Source: Adineta steineri
Taxonomy: Eukaryota > Rotifera > Eurotatoria > Adinetida > Adinetidae
Assembly: GCA_905250115.1 (NCBI GenBank)
Contig: CAJNOI010000007.1
Coordinates: forward strand, 545,796-609,795
Length of the DNA stretch: 64,000 bases
Direction of reading: 5' to 3'
Below the pieces are notes generated by a model that was not told the DNA's origin, made no database searches, and saw nothing but the letters and a program-made list of their open reading frames with translations. The translations under genes were made by a program, and so were the position numbers. Every line of letters begins with the position of its first letter. Within the stretch, counting starts at the first letter, position 1. Shown one piece after another: positions 36,391-48,536 of the stretch.

Positions 36391-37782
36391 ATGGCAGGTG
36401 CATCAGTTATCTTAATTTTTGCTGGTGTTGTTTTATCATTAATAACTATTGTATCGCTTTTAATTGCAAGTATGGGCCGACTTAATACAGATCAAAGTGT
36501 GTAGTGAATTTATTTTTGTTGAATATCAATTATATATAATTGTTTCTTATAGTTGCTATATCATATAATATGATTTCAAAGAAACTAAGCCGAGATGTTC
36601 AAGCTTCTGGTTTACATTTAAATGCACCTGGTTTTAAATTTATTATATTTCCAAGTGTATTTACCTCAATGGAATTTGATGATATATCAGTATGGTTTAT
36701 TTTTAATGAAATTTTATTATGGAAAGATTTTTTTTTGTTTAGTGTCTTAATCATGATGGTGTTTCGATTAATCTTGATGTTACATTACAATTTCAAGCTG
36801 ATCCAAAACACTTATATGATATTGTTTTACAGTTTAAAGATTTTGAAGGATATAAAAAAATTCTTTATGCAACTGGACGTGCAGCTGTTCATGACACATG
36901 TGCACAGTGAGTTTGATAATTTTAATATATCGAAAATTTAAATGAATATGTTTTAGTTTTAATACAACTGCATTTCAAAGTATGAGAGGTTATTTTCAAG
37001 TGAAATTACTCGAAGTAAATCAAATTTAATAATTAATTAAAAGAAAAACTAATTTTTAAAAATATGATTAGGAAATGAAAGGTACATTCAGTCCATTTTA
37101 TGCAATTCTTCGAGATTTACAAGTAATATATATATTTTCGTTAATAAATTTATATTTACAAATGATTTCGTATAGGTGAATAATGTTCGTCGACCGGGTG
37201 ATTTTGAAACAGCTGTTAAAGATAAAGAAGCAGCTAAAGAAAATATCAAAGTTAGTTATTTAATGAAGTTTTTCTAAGAAAAATAAAATATCTATATAGA
37301 TTGCGGAAAATGAACGACCAAAATTATTAACACAAGCTCGTACTGAATATCAAAAAGCATTAAAACAAGCACAAATAATCAAAGAGCGAGCTGATACCGA
37401 TAGTAATATTATTTTAAATCAGTAAGATATTTTATATACATATTGTTTTTAATAAAATATCTATTGAATTATTTTTCTTATAGAGCAGATGCTGAAGCTC
37501 AAGCTGTTCGAACACGATATACACTTGAAACCGGTAATATTAATAAAGATTTTCTTTATATCTTTATCTGTAATTGAAATTAATTTAGATACTTATGCTG
37601 AATTAAAACGAAAGATGCAACTCAGTGTAGAATCACTTTTGAACTATATGGTGAGATTCAATAATTTACAATTTTATCTATATAATATAATTATATTTTA
37701 GGCTATTCGAGTTATTGGCTCATCGAAAAATGACGTTTATATTAATTTAAAATCTCCAGCACAAGTGAAATATGATTTATAA
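36391..37782 (+). CDS. SPFH/band-7 domain membrane protein
   Basis: An N-terminal hydrophobic anchor (ASVILIFAGVVLSLITIVSLLIAS) leads into an SPFH-like fold: QASGLHLNAPGFKFIIFPS, MEFDDISCLNHDGVSINLDV, TLQFQADP, then RGYFQVKLLEEMKG and a long charged coiled coil (KEAAKENIK... RADTDSN... AEAQAVRTRYTLE). It ends KSPAQVKYDL. SPFH proteins (stomatin, prohibitin, flotillin) form membrane rings or microdomains. This one fits no named subfamily that I can assign. It lies 360 bp after the semaphorin and 199 bp before the Siva-like gene, same strand. Confidence 0.72.
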
Positions 37783-37976
37783 ACGATAATTCAATACATT
37801 CATGTACTTTTATCATTGCTCTTCGCTTTTTGTACTACTAACACAGATAATAATTTGTATTCAATTATATATTTGTTTTGTTTTGCTTAATGTTTTTTTC
37901 TTTTTACTAACAATAAATTTTTAAATTAATTAATTAATTAGATATTAAATCGAGATTTATTTTCTTTTCCTTTTTC

Positions 37977-37978
37977 AG
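37977..37978 (+). other. Putative trans-splice acceptor upstream of Siva-like gene
   Basis: TTTTCCTTTTTCAG ends 3 nt before the ATG, in a 199-bp gap after the SPFH stop. The pyrimidine tract is long and the AG is the first after it. Confidence 0.5.
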
Positions 37979-37981
37979 ATA

Positions 37982-38670
37982 ATGTCTATAAAGAGAAAAT
38001 TTTCTGAAGATAATAATAATGAACATGATAATAAACAACGACAACGGATGACTACTTATCATCTTAATAATATATTTCGTATGTAATTTTGTCTTTCATA
38101 GGATATTTATAATAAAGAAAACGCATTTTTATTCATATTAGAAACAACACAACAGAAATTATATGATGGGTCAAAAAATTTCTTTCGAAAATTGAAAGAT
38201 TCGACTATAAGCAATGGTAAATACATATTTTTCTATCATCAGAACTTAAGAAAAGGCTGTCGAGTATAGTCGCGCACCCAGAAAATGAACGAGGGAATAG
38301 CGGTTTGTCTGAGGAGGCAACGGTCATGATGAAAAATCGATTTTCGAGGCAGCAGAACATCTTTTTGAGACTAATTCAAATAAATATGTTTATTAATTAG
38401 AAACAAAATCTCTTCCAATAATTTCCTGTTGTTCATCAATGCACTGTACAATACCAATTGTATCAATTTGTGATTATTGTGAAAAACAATATTGTTCAAA
38501 TCATCTAACTCCATGTTTACAATGTAATAAGACATATTGTCCTTATTGTTCAACAAATATGTATAACAAATTTTATAAAAAAAAATGATTTATTGTAATA
38601 CATATATCTATGATTTTCATTTAGAAATAACCAATCATCAATCTGCTTGACATGTATACAAAATGAATAA
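37982..38670 (+). CDS. SIVA1: Siva-like zinc-binding protein
   Basis: Four exons (37982 to about 38078, about 38141 to 38217, about 38401 to 38560, about 38625 to 38670) give a protein of about 125 residues. The N-terminal helix includes TTQQKLYDGSKNFFRKLK, comparable to the VFEKTKRLLF region of Siva. The C-terminal Cys array (ISCCSSMHC, ICDYCEKQYCSNH, CLQCNKTYCPYC, ICLTC) has the spacing of the Siva B-box-like and zinc-finger region. Siva is a small pro-apoptotic adaptor for TNF-receptor family tails and a p53/E2F target in mammals. Divergence is high, so the assignment is moderate. The third intron (about 38218-38400) is less AT-rich than usual here. Confidence 0.62.
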
Positions 38671-38807
38671 TAATTATTTATTTCTTGTCTCTTTTTTTCT
38701 TCTTTTCTCTCTTTCTGTTTGTATATTTATACATGTATATGTGTCTAATTAAGTTAATTTTTAGATAATGAAATAAAAATTCATTTGCAATTATTTCTTT
38801 TGTATTC

Positions 38808-38809
38808 AG
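38808..38809 (+). other. Putative trans-splice acceptor upstream of MBTPS1
   Basis: TTATTTCTTTTGTATTCAG ends at 38809 in a 150-bp gap after the Siva-like stop. Use of this site would remove an earlier in-frame ATG (38785) and place the signal-peptide ATG at 38821. Confidence 0.5.
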
Positions 38810-38810
38810 C

Positions 38811-38882
38811 ATGGACCACGATGGTCAATGTTCTAAACAAGAGTTTATTTCTTTATCTTATTTTCTTAATAATACCAATTAA
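38811..38882 (+). promoter_or_regulatory. Out-of-frame uORF overlapping the MBTPS1 start
   Basis: The first ATG after the putative acceptor (38811) opens a 23-codon frame ending TAA at 38880-38882, overlapping the MBTPS1 ATG at 38821 in another frame. Confidence 0.35.
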
Positions 38883-41800
38883 TAGTGATGAAATACTTCC
38901 ATGTAATATAACAGCCGATCAAAATGAACAAAAAATTAACGTACAGTATAAAACGAAACCGATACAAGATGGTAGAATTTTAATTTTATAAAATAAATTT
39001 AAATATTTCTATATTTTATTTTTAAGAATTTATTATTCAATTTACTGGTTATTATAATACAATTACCCGATCAAATTATTTAACGCGAGTCTTTGAACGT
39101 AATCATGTATCTTATGAAATAATTCAACGAAATAATTTATTACAACATTATCCATCTGATTTTGATATTGTTCGAGTATGTTTATTTGAAAATATGTTAA
39201 ATAAATGTTTTTTCTCTTTCAAATATAGTTTTCTGACGATGAACAGATAATTAATGCACTTAAAAAACACCCAGTTATTCGAGCTATTAATCCTCATCGA
39301 CAAATTCTTCGTTATATACAATATTCAACAAGTTCGTATTATTTTCTATTGTAAATTTAATTAATTATTTCGAATTATCTAGTTGAAGAAGATGAAGAAA
39401 TACCTGGTAATAAAAGAAAATTACATCGTAGTCCATCAAATCATATTCGAATAGCAGAAAGTTTACAAGCACCAAAATTATGGAAAATGGGTCATCGAGG
39501 TTAATTCATTAACATATATAAAATTATTTTCAAATTAATTTCTTATTTCGTAATAATATAGGTGCTGGAATTCATGTAGCTGTATTTGATACGGGTATTC
39601 AAGATGGTCATCCACATTTTCCTAATATTGCTGAAGTAACAAATTGGACTGATGAAAAGAATGATCATGATAGTATGTATATATATTATTTTCATTGCAT
39701 TAATTAAAAATCTAACATTTGTTTTTTAGCAATTGGTCATGGATTATTTGTTGCTGGTGTTATTGGTAGTAATAAAGAATGTTTAGGTATTGCTCCTGAA
39801 GCCCAATTACATATATTTAAAGTATTTACAAATAATCATGTATGATTTTATTTTCTTAAGAATCTTATTTTGTTAATTAAACTAGAAAGATTATTTAGAT
39901 ATCGTATACATCTTGGTTTCTTGATGCTTTTAATTACGCTATTATAAAGAAAGTACATGTATTGAATTTAAGTATTGGCGGGCCAGATTTTATGGATCAA
40001 CCGTTTATTGATAAAGTATATTCTAGGCTTTGATTAAAATTCAATTGAAATCCTATATATATATATAGGTATGGGATTTAACTTCGAATGGTATTATTCT
40101 TGTATCAGCAATTGGAAATGATGGACCGCTATATGGGTAAATTATCTTATGATATATATTTGTACAATGAAATTTTTTGTTATTATAGTACGTTGAATAA
40201 TCCTGCTGATCAAATGGATGTAATTGGAGTTGGAAGTATAACAGTAGATGATGCTATATCACGTTTTTCATCTCGAGGAATGACAACATGGGAGGTAAAA
40301 TATCTATTTTTAGAATAGGATTATTAATTAATTTGATTATTTTTATTAATAGCTTCCAGCTGGTTACGGTCGTATGAAACCAGATTTAGTTACATATGGT
40401 TCATTTGTACGTGGTTCAAATCTTGTATCTGGTTGCAAAGTTTTATCAGGAACAAGTGTTGCATCACCTGTTGTTGCTGGTGCTGTGGCACTTTTAGCAA
40501 GGTTTATATTTATATAAAGTTCTTGTGTATTATATTTTAAAATGTTTTTTTTCATTTTCAAGTTCTGTACTTCATCGTACACCAAATATAATTAATCCAG
40601 CAGCGTTAAAACAAGCTTTGCTAGCATCTGCTCATCGTATTCGACATGCTAATATGTTTGAACAAGGACATGGAAAATTAAATTTATTACGTGCATTTCG
40701 TATTCTTAATCAATATGTTCCACAAGCATCGTATGTTATAATATAAAATTTTACAGACAATAAAAAACTAAATCTATTGGTTTTCTAGATTAAGTCCGTC
40801 ATATATTGATTTTACAGAATGTCCATATTTTTGGCCATATTGTTTACAACCACTTTATCATAGTGCTATACCAATAATTGTTAATGTAACAATTTTAAAT
40901 GGTATGGATGTTGTTGGTGAAGTTGTTGGACAGGTAGAGTATTTTTTGTAATGAAAGAAAATTAATACAAAAAAAAATTCTATTTCTTTAGCCTCAATGG
41001 CATCCACAAGATTTATATGGGCAATATCTTGCATTATCATTTAATTTTTCAACTAAATTATGGCCATGGTCAGGGTATCTTGCAATATCAATGAGTATTC
41101 ATCAGAATGCTTCTAATTTTGAAGGAATAGTTCAAGGTCATGTTACATTAACTATTGAATCACCAGCTAAAGTATAAAAATTGATTATATTTTATATTCA
41201 TCTATAATCTCATTATTTTTCTTCTGTTTGTTTAAATTAAAGGATTCTGAAAGTTTTGTTCAACGAAGTGATTTAATTTTACCAGTTCGTGTACGCATAA
41301 TTCCAACACCAATACGTTCTCATCGTATACTTTGGGATCAATATCATTCAATTGGTTATCCACCTGGTTATTTTCCACGTGATGATTTAAAACAAAAAAA
41401 TGATCCTCTTGATTGGAATGCTGATCATATTCATACAAATTTTCGTCATGTTTATGAACATTTAAGAAATGCCGGATATTTTATTGAAGTATTAGGACAA
41501 CCATATACATGTTTTGATGCTTCACTTTATGGTATTTAGTATTATTTTTTAAGATATATTCTTATCATTTAATATTATATAGGAACACTGTTAATTGTTG
41601 ATCCAGAAGAAGAATTTTTTGTTGAAGAGATTTCTAAATTACATAACGATGTTGTTAATAAATCCTTATCACTTATTGTTTTTGCTGATTGGTATAATGT
41701 ATCTGTTATGAAACGTGTTCAATTTTATGATGAAAATACCCGACAATGGTATGATGTGAAACATTTTTTTCTTCTATATTGTTTTTTCCTATTGTTATTT

Positions 41801-43149
41801 TAAAGGTGGTTACCAGAAACTGGTGGTGCTAATTTACCAGCATTGAATAATCTCTTGAAACCACTTGGTATTGCTTTAGGTGATACTATTCTTGAAGGAA
41901 ATTTTGATCTTGGTGAACATATGATTTACTATGCATCAGGTAAACAAATTATTCATTGAATATCCTACGCGAAATAATGGCGTTTCTGAAAGATCATTGA
42001 AAAATATTCTTTGAAATACATGAGTAGATCGTTATTCAGTGTACTAGCTGAAAAATATATGATTTAGTCTCTATAAAGTATGAAGTATTTATGGAATATC
42101 TAAAGTTAGAACGCTCAGGATAGCAAAGAATCAAGTGAAAATAGTATTGTACATATTTCGATGAATTTTTCAATCTATCTCTTTGTTAATAATAAACTAT
42201 AAATATTTATTTCTAGGCACTCATATTGTTCAATTTCCAGCTGATGGTTATTTAATCTATCGTCCATTAAATGATCAAGGTGAAGCAATAATGCAAATGC
42301 CTATATCTCCACATATGCCTCAACAACGTCATTTAAATCTTGATAATCATGAAAATCGTAAAAAACATAAAATAGATATTGAATCAATAATAAAACCTCG
42401 TCCTGTTTCAATGCCAATTCTTGGTCTTGTTGAATCATCTGGTGGTGGTCGTGTTGCAATATATGGTGATTCAAATTGTATTGATTCTGTTCATCTTGTA
42501 CGTGATTGTTATTGGTTATTACTTGCGCTATTAGAATTTACAACATCAAGTCGTGTACCAAAATTATTTTTACAACTAGATGAAAATAAACAAATGGATT
42601 TACCTGTGCCTGAACTTGAAAGATTAAACACAAGTCGTTTACATAAATTTTCTCGTGTTATCGAAAAAAATGATTTAGACAATACAACTAAACAAAGAAA
42701 ATTACCACAATGTTTTATTAATACACCAACTAAACCATCAGAACCATTAGTTATTAATTTATCTCCACAAAAGTAAATAGATTGTTTCGAAAAAACAAAA
42801 ATATTTATTATATATATATTTTAGTAATATAATGAGATATCAAAATCATTTAATGGCAAATGAAGATGATAATATAGATACTAATATTATAATTGATAGT
42901 AGTGAATCATCATCACATTTATCACGAGTATTTTTTAATTTGAAAAATCCAATATTTATACCATCATTATTTGGTTCATTTGGTGTTCTATGTGTTTTTA
43001 TTATTTTATGTCGAACACGACTTTATCGGATATTAATTATGATTATATATGGAAACGGATTTTACAATCGAAAATCCAATAGTTCAAGATTAAAACCAAT
43101 GTCTAAACATCGACAATATCATTCTATGTCATCATTAAGTAAACCATAG
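38821..43149 (+). CDS. MBTPS1: Membrane-bound transcription factor site-1 protease (S1P/SKI-1)
   Basis: S1P is a Golgi subtilase that cleaves SREBP and ATF6 precursors. Features: signal peptide ([15 protein letters not shown]), prodomain ([20 protein letters not shown]), a KRKLHRS site where the family self-cleaves, then the catalytic triad: Asp in [15 protein letters not shown], His in GHGLFVAGV, Ser in [17 protein letters not shown], with the oxyanion Asn in SAIGNDGP. The downstream region contains [20 protein letters not shown] and [18 protein letters not shown], both typical of S1P. One transmembrane helix lies near 42955-43010, with a basic tail. The start at 38821 is preferred because it follows the acceptor-like CAG and opens directly into a signal peptide. 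ATG 38785 is an alternative. One intron (41941-42216) is long. Confidence 0.95.
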
Positions 43150-43538
43150 ATACAACAGTGATTTGTTCTGTTTCTTCTTGTTCTCTTTATATTCTTACTG
43201 TTTGTTTTTGTTTTTATAATTACGTTGCATAAAAATATATTTAACTGTTTTGCTAAGTGAATCTCATTATTGATGTGAAATATGATCCTCTTTAGATTCC
43301 ATTAATCCCTCACGGAAAAACTTTCTATTTGATATAATTCATCTAGTCGGAAGTATGAAAATGAAATATATAACATAGAATGAACATTGTTATTTTTCTA
43401 TTATAGTTTATTTGTTATCCTAGATGATTATCTAAAGAGTGAAAATCTTTCGTAGAACTTTATTTTTGTTGACAAAAAATTTATGTGAATTCTATTGTTT
43501 ATTTTAAAATTAGAATAGCATTTATCTATTAATAAATA
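43150..43538. other. Convergent intergenic spacer
   Basis: 389 bp of AT-rich DNA between the 3' ends of MBTPS1 (+) and TAF6 (-). Nothing else seen. Confidence 0.6.
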
Positions 43539-44752
43539 TTATATTTCAACGATCATTCTAGCAATACGTTCAAGTATTCTTTGTATAGATTTTGAAGAAA
43601 TTATTTTTGATGAATCAATATCTAACAAATGTGGCAAGAGAAATGTACGAGAAGCATAACAACCTAATTGTTCAAATAAATAGAGAATAGCATAGATTAT
43701 AGATGATGAAGTATTTGTTTTAGTTAATGAATAAACGAGTCGAGAAATAATACGGATATAAAATATATCATAGATAAGAAAATTTGAACGTTGTAAGATT
43801 TTAACACATGTTCGAGCAGCTAATAAACGAAGTAACCATATATGATCAGTATTAACAACACATTCCTTATTCGTAGCATCAAAATCCATTAAATTATCAT
43901 TCTTAAATATAAAAATATCGGATAAATATTTAATTCATTTGTTTTTTCTCTAACCTCAAATTCATATAATAAACAATTTATAACTATTGGTGATAAGATA
44001 TGTAAATAATAATTGATAGTTATTGATGGATTTTCAAGTAAACAATCAATAATAGTTAAATAATAAGAGAGTTGACGACGTTTATCTAATCGATAATTAT
44101 GTAGAAGACAATCACATATATTATTTCGACACCATTCAATAAGATATGACAGAATTGAATTTATTGCAATTTGATCATAGCGTAAAGAATTTTGAATTTC
44201 TTTATTAAAAGTTTTTGATTGAAGAAATGATAAATAAAGTTGTTGTTCATTATTTAATAATGATTTATCAAAGAATGATGATTTTATTTGAGCACATTTC
44301 TGTTCTCCAGCTCTAGCTAACCATTCCACATGAACAATAATATCATCACATGTAACAATACATTTTTTTGAGATATTTTCTAATTGAAAACGCTTATTTC
44401 GACGTGAAATACTGAAATAGATCGATTTTTTTCAATACAAAAAACAAATTTTCACAGACTAATTCGATTACTTTGTTGTAGTTTCATTTAATTTAATCGA
44501 TATATCTTTATTCGTTGTTGATGAACAACAATAACCAAATAATGGTGAAATAGCTCGATGTTTAAGAACTAATTGTAAATCATCACCTAACAATCGAATT
44601 CTTTTTGATCTTAAAGTAATTAAAAATGATTGTTGAATAATTTGAATAACAATTATATGAAGATTAGTTGAAAGATATTCAAAACTTTCTTGTGAAAGTG
44701 CTAGTGAAGAACCAAATAGAAATTCACATACATAACGAAGTAAATCGAACAT
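43539..44752 (-). CDS. TAF6: TAF6-family TFIID/SAGA subunit
   Basis: TAF6 pairs with TAF9 through a histone fold in TFIID and related coactivators. Exons 44752 to about 44471, about 44413 to 43957, and about 43902 to 43539 join in frame. The N-terminus is a degenerate histone fold (SFEYLSTNLHIIVIQIIQQS to LGDDLQLVLKHRAISPLFGY; LFGY stands for the LYGF motif). Then IIVHVEWLARAGEQ matches the VxxxxHWLxxEG motif, and NNEQQLYLSFL, LLENPSITINYYLHILSPIV and HIWLLRLLAARTCVKIL match the TAF6 HEAT-repeat domain. The tail after that domain is missing, so the protein (about 365 residues) is shorter than human TAF6. TAF6L-type identity is possible. ATG directly follows TTGTTAG. Confidence 0.78.
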
Positions 44753-44754
44753 CT
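44753..44754 (-). other. Putative trans-splice acceptor at the TAF6 start
   Basis: Minus-strand TTGTTAG abuts the TAF6 ATG and lies within the 117-bp gap after the ZDHHC16 stop. A missing upstream coding exon spliced here is the alternative. Confidence 0.4.
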
Positions 44755-44869
44755 AACAATGTTAATCAATTTTAATTTACCCGCCAATATGAAGGAAAAA
44801 ACTCTTATTCATTTTTATATTTTTTTATTTGTCTAAAATCAAAAAAACAAAGAACAATATATATATTTT

Positions 44870-46077
44870 TTATTGATCTTTGAATGATTCAGTTTTCTCT
44901 GTTGAAGGTGTTTTCGGTTGATAACCATTTGAAATTTTAATTGGTTTCGGTTGTTGTTCCCATGGTGGTACAATTGTTGATCGAAATCTATTAGTTGAGT
45001 AACCACCAGGAAAATTAGGGTGAATACCAGGAGGAAAAGCAATCGGTCGTGTTGTTTGTCTTGAATCATGTCGATGTAATTGTAAATTAGTATTCACATT
45101 ATAACCATCCCACGTTATTCCATTACCTTCTGGTTTATGTGTACTTGGTAAAAGAATTCGTCGAATAAATTGTCCAATTGTTTTAACATTTAAAAATCGT
45201 TTCCAATTTTCTAAAAAACCAAAATCATATGGATTAACAAAAACAAAACCTTGATCATAATATTGTTCAGCATAGTGATTATTAAGTACACGTTCAAGTG
45301 ATGTTTCACCACGACCTATCATACGTCCATGCCATAATATAAGACCAATTAGAAGAAAAGCAATTGTAAATGCAGCAATAAATATATAATATGTAATAAA
45401 ACCAGATATTTCCATTGCTTCAAGAATATCAAATGGTTTAAAAATTGAATCTGTATAATGATACCTAAAGAAGAAGATATATTTATATATGCAAAGAAAA
45501 TATTATAAAATTATTATTTACACTTGTGATCCTAGTATACCAATTTGATATTCACGATAACCGAACATACCAGCATAGACACATCCAGTTGCCATAAAAC
45601 AACAAAATTGAATGAAATAACGATGATTATAAAAACCAACACAATTATTGAGCCCTAGTTTAAATTATACGAAAAATAATTTGATGAAAAAATCAATTGA
45701 AATTTCTTACAAGGACAATGATGATCAAATTTTAATACACATAAATCACACCAACTACAATGATGAGTTCGAGGTGGTTTATTCATTGCACATTTTTTAC
45801 ATGTAGGATATTGAGCTGCTAATTCTTGATAATTTTTAGCTAAACCAGGTGATGTTAACCATGCCATAATATAATTAAAATAGATATTTATTCCTAACCA
45901 ATTACCAAATATAAGATGAAAAATAAGTTTATTATATTCTTTTCTTTGATAGACACTTGGTGCAATAGTTGTATAAAATACATAAACAATATAAGTTGTT
46001 AATGAAAAAAATACAGATATACAAATATAACCCATAATTAAAGCTGCTAATTTTCGTGTTCGAACACTCCATGCCAT
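44870..46077 (-). CDS. ZDHHC16: Palmitoyltransferase ZDHHC16 homologue
   Basis: DHHC enzymes S-acylate cysteines on membrane proteins. Two N-terminal membrane helices are followed by the Cys-rich domain [44 protein letters not shown], with the catalytic DHHC split by an intron just after CP (TGG spans the junction). Two more helices follow, then [26 protein letters not shown] and [12 protein letters not shown], which are diagnostic of ZDHHC16 (ER/Golgi; palmitoylates PCNT7-type and phospholamban substrates in mammals). The C-terminal ~60 residues are Pro/Asn-rich and not conserved. TAF6 lies 117 bp downstream on the same strand. Confidence 0.92.
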
Positions 46078-47693
46078 GTTTGATATGAATATGAAGTTTT
46101 CGATAAATGTTTATAGTGTAAAATGTTAGAGACCTATACACTTCACCACGAACCTATTAGTGTATATGTATGTGTATATATATTGACATGATTTTTTTTC
46201 TTCGTATGAAGGATATGGTTGATTGCTTTTGAAAAGAAAATGAAGAAGAAGTAAAGAAAAAAATGTACAAATGACCGGTCTCCTATATTGTATCACTGGA
46301 AGACAAGTAGTTCAATAGATTTTATTTCGTTATCAAATTTGTTTTTCTCATCTAAAAGTTCAATTATTAATATTATCATTTCTATTGATACTATGCTAAT
46401 TTTAATATATCTTCGAATAGAGTACAAGTACATTTTCGAGTACTATCATGAGTAAGATGATAGGTGAAGAAATCCATTACAATAAATATTGCTTCATACT
46501 GTTCAGAAATCTCTATAGATCGACGACCACTGATATTAATGATAAATTTATCTGATTTTATCAACTAAAAATGATGTAAATCTTCGTTGAGAAATCGGTA
46601 ACATCGAAAACCATTAGTCATTACTATGAATTGCATTTATTCGAGTGTTTCAAGCTGAACTAATAGATAAAAAAAGTTTGCTACTCATAACTTCGATTTA
46701 TTTATCATTTATTGACGAATATAAAAACAATAATATGAATAAATGTTAGCTATAATACACGATAGAATGTGTATATTTTAGTAGCTGTATTAATAAAAAT
46801 TTGTTTTTGATTCTAAAAACTGCTTTTAACTGGTTTAATAGATGAATGAATAATATATGTCAAATATTAGTAAACTACAAGAAGACTCACTATATTAATT
46901 CTTCTTGTTTAACTGAAAAGAAAATAATATAACATGCACGCCATTTAATGAAGCAAGTGTAACACTTTTCTGTGACAAATATAAAGAAATCGTAGTCAAA
47001 ACAATTTTGCAGCTATGACAATCAATACACATACTGCACAACATATGGCAAGTAAAATCCAAAAAGCCTTGGAAATAGTAAAAGAAGTCATCGATGCTTC
47101 TCCTATACAATGAAAATATAAAGAATAAAATGCTCATGTTTTACACAAATAAATCGAACTATTTATAGTCTTCTAATTAGTATAATACGACATATACGAA
47201 TCAAGTTTTGCTGAGTCTTCCACATTCTTTACCTTGAAAATCATGATATCTAATCATATTTAGGTACTCGTCGAAACTAGAACTTCTGATGTAGTTACTG
47301 AAAATAAAGATATTGTCTATGTGACTATTATATGATATTTTTTATTTATAATAGTAAGATAGTGTATGAATTCGAATAGCAGTAGCATGATAATTTTTCA
47401 GATATGTATTCAATGTAATACTGATATATAAAAAGGTTAAAGAATTTATTGAAAGAGTACATTGTTTGAACAGTTTGAAACATGTAATTTTGATCGGAAG
47501 CATAGGTTTTTATTCAGATAAACAAAAAATATTTCCATCTTACTACAAAATTAGTAAAATAAATTAACACATGGTACTCAATGAATATTTAAAGAAAAAT
47601 CTGAAGAGATCTTATCTAATACATAGAGTAACACATCACTCAGTTTAATGGATAGAACAGAAGGAAAAATGTATTCATCAAAAAATAATTTTT
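46078..47693. other. Intergenic region without recognised genes
   Basis: AT-rich, 1.6 kb. It should hold the ZDHHC16 promoter and the 3' UTR of the TIL-domain gene. A minus-strand frame at 46895-47137 has several Cys but no start context, partner exons or domain match, so I do not call it. Confidence 0.5.
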
Positions 47694-48536
47694 TTAACAT
47701 TTTGTTTTAAGAATACAAGGACTATTTATTTCATTAGTTTTGCGTACGCTATCTGTAGCACAGAAGCAACCAGAAGCACATGGAAGATGACAGAATAAAT
47801 TATTCTTATTTTTACAGGTTTGTGAGCAGGTTGAACCACATGTTTTATATAAACCATTGATTGCAAGACAACAAGTTTCAGGTTTGACACATGTACCATT
47901 ATTTCCAAGAACGAAACCTTTCTTACAGAAGCATCCTGCTTGACAGATTGCTGGACATATTCGAAATTTTCGAACTGGATTACGTTCATCATGACATGTT
48001 CGTGGACATGATGAACCACATTCAGTATATTCTGCATTCGGATCTCGACATGTTTGATTTTTACATTCTAATTCCTGAATACATAAACTACCAGATTGAT
48101 TATTTAAACGTACATATCCATCTTTACAAAAACAACCTGGTATGCATTGTTTAGTACATGATTGAGATCTAGCTGTACATGTATCAGGACATGCTGATCC
48201 ACATGGATTGAAAAATTCATTAATAGGACAGGAACATTGAGATTGTGGGACACATTTGCTTTTATCATCAGTTTGACGTACAAAACCCTTTTTACAAAAA
48301 CATCCTTGAACACATTGATATGTGCAGATTTCTGGTACATGCGTACAGTTTTCTTGACATGCAGTACCACATTCATTATATTCTTCATTAACAGGACATT
48401 GAATTTCTATTTAGATTAAAGAATATATACAAGAAAAAATAATATAATATCTATCGTTGGACTTACCATTCGTATTGATAACAGTAAACAACACTGCTAA
48501 CATCAGTATAAAACTAGTTTGAAAAGAGCCAATCAT
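47694..48536 (-). CDS. Secreted protein with four TIL (trypsin-inhibitor-like) domains
   Basis: Exon 1 (48536-48467) encodes a signal peptide (SFILMLAVLFTVINT). Exon 2 encodes four tandem TIL modules to the stop at 47694-47696. Each has ten Cys in TIL spacing: ECGTACQENC with GCFCKKGFV; PCGSACPDTC with GCFCKDGYV; ECGSSCPRTC with GCFCKKGFV; TCGSTCSQTC with GCFCATDSV. TIL domains are disulfide-rich serine-protease inhibitors or adhesive modules of secreted proteins. Reactive-site residues before the GCFC Cys differ between the modules, so target specificity probably differs. The junction (G|AA) is in frame. The fourth module lacks the usual KxG after CFC and may be weakened. Confidence 0.9.

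Noticed and set aside
38300..38350. ATGATGA and CTGA words suggesting a C/D snoRNA in the Siva-like intron
   Set aside because: The order is wrong (CTGA precedes ATGATGA), there is no 3' D box and no terminal stem.
46895..47137. Cys-containing 80-aa frame downstream of the ZDHHC16 promoter
   Set aside because: No signal peptide, partner exons or family resemblance.
47726..48388. Minus-strand frames rich in His/Val over the TIL gene
   Set aside because: Off-frame shadows of the Cys-rich TIL reading frame.
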